NCBI RefSeq assembly: GCF_000577275.2 | Contig: NZ_HG916853.1 | Span: 62,001 to 126,000, forward strand | Source: Rhizobium favelukesii | Lineage (GTDB): Bacteria; Pseudomonadota; Alphaproteobacteria; Rhizobiales; Rhizobiaceae | Direction: 5' to 3' | DNA: 64,000 nt | Part shown: one piece after another, positions 61,025 to 64,000 of the stretch | Layout of the letters: each line of letters starts with the position of its first letter | Numbering within the stretch: position 1 is the first letter of the stretch | Made by a program: the position numbers and the translations under genes | The notes under the pieces: model-generated | What the model was told of the DNA's origin: nothing | The model's input: the letters and a program-made list of their open reading frames with translations, nothing else | Databases searched by the model: none

Positions 61025-61951
61025 ATGAGCAAGAAGGTCGAAAGCCAGCGCACCGACATCTATTCCCGCATTACCGATCGGATCCTCGAGGACCTCGCAA
61101 GCGGGGTCCGCCCCTGGATGAAGCCCTGGAATGCGGCGAATACGGATGGCCGGATCACCCGCCCGCTCCGCCACAACGGCCAGCCCTATTCGGGCATGAA
61201 CGTTCTCCTGCTCTGGTCAGAGCAGATGTCGCGTGGCTTTGCTTCGTCGATGTGGATGACGTTCAAGCAGGCGTTGGAACTCGGGGCCGCCGTTCGAAAG
61301 GGCGAGACCGGATCGACGATCGTGTTCGCGAGCCGGTTCACCAAATCCGAAGCGGACGGAAAAGGTGGTGAGGTCGATCGGGAAATTCCCTTCCTGAAGG
61401 CCTATTCCGTGTTCAACGTCGAACAGATCGATGGTCTGCCCGACCACTATTATTACCGGCCGGCGCCAGCCCAGGACCATGTTGAGCGTATCGAGCAGGC
61501 GGACCGGTTCTTCCGGAATACCGGCGCGGTGATCCGCCATGGTGGCAATCAGGCATTCTATGCGCCAGGTCCTGATCTCATCCAGATGCCGCCCTTCGAG
61601 ACGTTTAAGGATGCGGCGAGCTATTATGCTACGCTCAGCCACGAGGCGACGCACTGGACTGCCGCCGAGAACCGCGTCGGCCGAGACCTGTCACGTTATG
61701 CCAAAGACAGGAGCGAACGTGCCCGCGAAGAGCTGATTGCCGAGCTTGGCAGTTGTTTCCTTTGCGCGGACCTCGGGATAGCCCCTGAACTCGAGCCGCG
61801 GCCTGATCACGCGTCGTACCTTCAGTCCTGGTTGAAGGTGCTGGCCGACGACAAGCGGGCGATCTTCCAGGCGGCTGCCCATGCGCAGCGCGCAACGGTC
61901 TTCCTTCACGGGTTACAGCCGGAGGCGGCCAACTTTCGGGACGCTGCTTGA
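61025..61951 (+). CDS. ArdC-family antirestriction protein
   Basis: 308 residues. The N-terminal ssDNA-binding domain (DIYSRITDRILEDLASGVRP; WMKPWNAANTDGRITRPLRH) is followed by a zincin-like metallopeptidase domain with HExxH in YYATLSHEATHWTAAENRVG (about residue 205) and the downstream Glu in REELIAELGSCFLCADLGI. ArdC proteins protect transferred plasmid DNA from restriction by type I/II systems. ATG 61025 follows GGAGATGAGA. Intact. Confidence 0.9.
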   Translation: MSKKVESQRTDIYSRITDRILEDLASGVRPWMKPWNAANTDGRITRPLRHNGQPYSGMNVLLLWSEQMSRGFASSMWMTFKQALELGAAVRKGETGSTIVFASRFTKSEADGKGGEVDREIPFLKAYSVFNVEQIDGLPDHYYYRPAPAQDHVERIEQADRFFRNTGAVIRHGGNQAFYAPGPDLIQMPPFETFKDAASYYATLSHEATHWTAAENRVGRDLSRYAKDRSERAREELIAELGSCFLCADLGIAPELEPRPDHASYLQSWLKVLADDKRAIFQAAAHAQRATVFLHGLQPEAANFRDAA

Positions 61952-61974
61952 GTGCTTGAACGCTTCAGGTAGGC

Positions 61975-62148
61975 TTACGGTCGGTCGCCGCTCTCGGTGG
62001 TGGCCGGCTCTGTCAACGGGTCAGCGGGAGCCAGATCTTCCGTAGTGCTCAAGTCCAACCTTCCCCAGATCGACGGCTTAGGAGCGGAAGGCTTCAGCTT
62101 CCGGGACTGCTTGATTTCGACGATAAACGGTTTCGTCTGCTTTGCCAT
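61975..62148 (-). CDS. Small basic plasmid protein
   Basis: 57 residues from ATG 62148 with GGAGGA upstream; the longer frame lacks a site. MAKQTKPFIVEIKQSRKLKP then SAPKPSIWGRLDLSTTEDLA. The basic N-terminal part with IEIKxSRKLK resembles small proteins seen next to DUF736 genes on rhizobial plasmids; it may bind nucleic acid. It converges with ardC. Confidence 0.65.
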   Translation of the reverse strand: MAKQTKPFIVEIKQSRKLKPSAPKPSIWGRLDLSTTEDLAPADPLTEPATTESGDRP

Positions 62149-62633
62149 AAATCCTCCAGGCGATGATTCGCGGGGCAACTCTATCGCGGCAAGTTCGTCT
62201 CGCAAGCGGACCTTGATCGGACGTCATGCGAAGAATGTGCATATCGTTGTCGTAGCTATGTCAGATTGCTGACCATCTGTGGCAGTTCACCTCGATTCCC
62301 CGGTGCGGGCCCGCCATTGCCATATCCCTTTCCCTTGACGACAGGGCTCCATTCGCGGGCTCGATGAGGCATGTCTGGCCGGAGAGCGGCTACGCCTCGC
62401 TCGTATTCCCGCAACGGCGCTCCGAAACTTTCATCCCCTGCCGGAACCCACCCCACGCGACAGGTCGAGTGGGGACCCCAGGTCGCCGTCATTCCTCGCG
62501 AAACAAGAAAGTGTCTCCGCGCCGCCCTCCACGTTGTTCCTGCCCTACGGATGCGGTCCGATCGTCCCCGGCCTTTGCGACTGCCATCGAGGCCGCAATA
62601 GAGCGGCCCGAAACAGCGAAAAGGAATACGACA
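62149..62633. other. Gene-free stretch before the DUF736 gene
   Basis: No supportable gene on either strand. It must contain divergent promoters for the small basic protein and the DUF736 gene. AAAGGAA before ATG 62634 is the ribosome site. Confidence 0.45.
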
Positions 62634-62945
62634 ATGGCTACTATCGGCACCTTCACCTCTACCGAAAACGGCTTCACCGGCTCGATCCGCACCCTCGCGC
62701 TCAACGTCAAGGCCCGCATCGCCCGCATCGAAAATCCCTCCGACAAGGGCCCGCAGTTCCGCATCTTCGCGGGAGCCGTTGAACTCGGCGCCGCCTGGCA
62801 GAAGCGCTCGGAACAGACCGACCGCGACTACCTCTCGGTTAAGCTCGATGACCCGAGCTTCCCCGCCCCCATCTACGCAACGCTCTCCGAGGTCGAAGGC
62901 GAAGATGGCTACCAGCTGATCTGGTCCCGGCCGAACCGGGACTGA
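62634..62945 (+). CDS. DUF736 protein
   Basis: 103 residues. [80 protein letters not shown] is the full DUF736 family sequence, a small beta-rich protein found on very many conjugative plasmids of Alphaproteobacteria. Function unknown. A strong terminator lies 50 bases downstream. Confidence 0.92.
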   Translation: MATIGTFTSTENGFTGSIRTLALNVKARIARIENPSDKGPQFRIFAGAVELGAAWQKRSEQTDRDYLSVKLDDPSFPAPIYATLSEVEGEDGYQLIWSRPNRD

Positions 62946-62995
62946 GAACTCCGGCCCCGCCCGAAAGGGCGGCGTCTTTCCCTCGGCAAATATCT

Positions 62996-63033
62996 AAAGC
63001 CGGATCAGGCTTCGAGCCTGGTCCGGCTTTTTT
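62996..63033 (+). terminator. Strong rho-independent terminator after DUF736
   Basis: A long stem AAGCCGGATCAGGC (62997-63010) pairs with GCCTGGTCCGGCTT (63016-63029) around TTCGA, followed by TTTTTT. One G-U type pair is within the stem. Confidence 0.88.
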
Positions 63034-63111
63034 GGTGGCACACGGGAGGGAGGGATAGCTGCTCAGAAACCGGGAGTGTGCCGCTCGCGCATGCCGGCCT
63101 CAAGGATGAGC

Positions 63112-63168
63112 GGTTCCCCCAATTTTCTGCAGCCGCCTGTGGCGCCTTCCGAAAATCGGCTCCCCCAC
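63112..63168 (+). repeat. Structured leader repeat, copy 1
   Basis: Contains CCCCCAATTTTCTGC and GAAAATCGGCTCCCCC with a short inverted repeat ATTTTC/GAAAAT (63122-63127, 63151-63156). A related copy lies at 63624-63682. Each is about 80-90 bases ahead of a small gene. Confidence 0.6.
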
Positions 63169-63260
63169 TCCCCGGCCCTGCCGGTCGCTTGCGCGATCCC
63201 TGACCCCGCCATCCCCTCCCGGCCGCTGTCGTCGTCTTTCACATCCAAGGAGATCAGACG

Positions 63261-63431
63261 ATGACCTACGACATTGAAATCCAGATCGAAGAACTGCGGT
63301 CCGAGCTCAGGGAGTGCATCGATCCCGACGAACGTCGCGAGATCGAGGTCGAACTCGAGCTGGCGCGCGCCGAGCTGGCCGTCATCATTGCCGAGAAGGA
63401 TGGCTGGCTCAAGGCGGAGCCCCCCTTCTGA
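63261..63431 (+). CDS. Small acidic coiled-coil protein
   Basis: 56 residues from ATG 63261, with AAGGAGATCAGACG upstream. MTYDIEIQIEELRSELRECI, DPDERREIEVELELARAELA and VIIAEKDGWLKAEPPF are a helical, strongly acidic sequence. Short genes of this type are found near DUF736 on rhizobial plasmids. Function unknown. Confidence 0.7.
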   Translation: MTYDIEIQIEELRSELRECIDPDERREIEVELELARAELAVIIAEKDGWLKAEPPF

Positions 63432-63623
63432 GGGGGCTTTTGCCGCATCCGTGAGCTTGGTCAGCCGGATCGCTCGGCCGACCAAGCTGTCAGGGATTTC
63501 ACCCCCTCGACACTCCCCGCCGGCTCACGCCGGAATCGGTCGCGTCCCCTTCGGGTCCGCGGGTCTCTTCTCTCTCTGACGTCCTATTCTGCTCCAGCAA
63601 ATCCGGCGTCAAGGACGGCGCGG

Positions 63624-63682
63624 TCTCCCCCAATTTTTCCGCCGCTGCGTTGCACTGCGCTCTGGAAAAATCGGTTCCCCCG
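63624..63682 (+). repeat. Structured leader repeat, copy 2
   Basis: TCCCCCAATTTTTCC and GGAAAAATCGGTTCCCCC form the inverted repeat ATTTTTCC/GGAAAAAT (63633-63640, 63664-63671), longer than in copy 1. The outer CCCCC blocks and the CCGC centre are shared with copy 1. Confidence 0.6.
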
Positions 63683-63763
63683 CTTGCAAGCCGCTTCGCG
63701 GTCCTTGACCCCTCATTGCAACAGAGCGGCCGATCTCCGTCATCAAGATGAAGGAGATCCACT

Positions 63764-64000
63764 ATGACATCCGATCAGAACCTCATGCTCTACGCCAAGC
63801 TCGTCGGTTTCCGGCTCGTCGTCCTCGCAAATCGGGTCGGCTGCGACACCGATTTCTTGCAAGAGCTTCATGACCGCCTGGTTGAAGGACTTGAGGCGGC
63901 AATCGCTCGTATCCAGACCATCATGGCATTGGAACGAAGCGTTCTCACCGGCGACGAAGAATTCGCCGCCTATCAGCTGGACGGCGAGACCGAGATTTTC
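63764..64000 (+). CDS. Small conserved plasmid protein, runs off the window
   Basis: 79 codons are visible from ATG 63764, preceded by AAGGAG. MTSDQNLMLYAKLVGFRLVV, LANRVGCDTDFLQELHDRLV and EGLEAAIARIQTIMALERSV are helical; then EEFAAYQLDGETEIF at the edge. No stop is reached. Function unknown. Confidence 0.65.
   Translation, partial: MTSDQNLMLYAKLVGFRLVVLANRVGCDTDFLQELHDRLVEGLEAAIARIQTIMALERSVLTGDEEFAAYQLDGETEIF

Noticed and set aside
1..64000. tRNA, rRNA, CRISPR arrays, oriT and replication origin
   Set aside because: I looked for conserved tRNA/rRNA stretches, regular spaced repeats and rep/nic features and saw none that could be supported by eye.

Overview
The window looks like accessory DNA from a plasmid or megaplasmid of the Rhizobiaceae (Rhizobium, Agrobacterium or Sinorhizobium type). 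The evidence is a recognisable succinoglycan exo gene block, SyrB-like and DUF736/DUF1419/DUF7007/ArdC-type plasmid genes, an alphaproteobacterial LexA box of the form GAAC-N7-GAAC, and an imuA-imuB-dnaE2 cassette. No rRNA, tRNA or CRISPR array was recognised. The dominant theme is decay: at least six IS or transposon insertions, several deletion junctions and several single-base frameshifts, all in one 64-kb stretch.

Layout. (1) 1-4.4 kb: the 3' end of a serine recombinase, broken genes (including an HxsB-like radical SAM fragment), an IS630-family element, and a 144-codon gene split by an IS701-like element; the uninterrupted frame can be rebuilt across the 5-bp target duplication. (2) 4.5-17.7 kb: a defective tailed-phage remnant on the minus strand. 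Its lysis block (holin-like protein, endolysin, overlapping Rz/Rz1 spanins) looks intact, as do the tail fibre accessories. The head and most tail morphogenesis genes are gone: the terminase large subunit is fused directly to a tail protein and is also split by a second IS630 element. The tail fibre gene carries an in-frame amber codon followed by 191 further sense codons. (3) 17.7-18.5 kb: a frameshifted IS6-family element. (4) 18.8-30.2 kb: exoV, exoW, exoT, exoH, exoK, exoL, exoA, exoM, exoO and exoP. exoA has an internal deletion, exoO a frameshift, and exoP is cut by an IS701-family remnant, so this copy is unlikely to make succinoglycan by itself. (5) 30.6-35.1 kb: a Tn3-family transposon with 38-bp inverted repeats, tnpA, tnpR, a res-like site and a methyltransferase passenger. 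(6) 35.1-37.8 kb: relics of a TerF-type VWA protein, an ArsR regulator, a Gfo/Idh/MocA oxidoreductase, a SyrB-like regulator and a SRAP peptidase. (7) 37.8-43.8 kb: a DNA repair block (LigD-type ligase; LexA box, imuA, imuB, dnaE2). dnaE2 is cut by an IS110-family element that forms one fused reading frame with it. (8) 44-47.5 kb: a convergent DUF488/unknown pair and two GIY-YIG nuclease genes. (9) 47.8-64 kb: plasmid backbone genes on the plus strand: a DUF3991/TOPRIM protein, DUF1419, a giant methyltransferase-helicase, a ParB-like protein, DUF7007, ArdC, DUF736 and several small conserved proteins, with clear hairpin terminators.

How the genes relate. The exo genes specify assembly, modification (pyruvyl and succinyl groups), flipping, chain-length control and trimming of succinoglycan, but the initiating genes (exoY, exoF) and exoU/X/Q are not in the window, and three genes here are broken. 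The repair block would be SOS-induced and mutagenic if dnaE2 were whole; its truncation probably disables imuABC mutagenesis from this copy. The last 16 kb is the best preserved region and probably supports plasmid maintenance and protection from host restriction during transfer.
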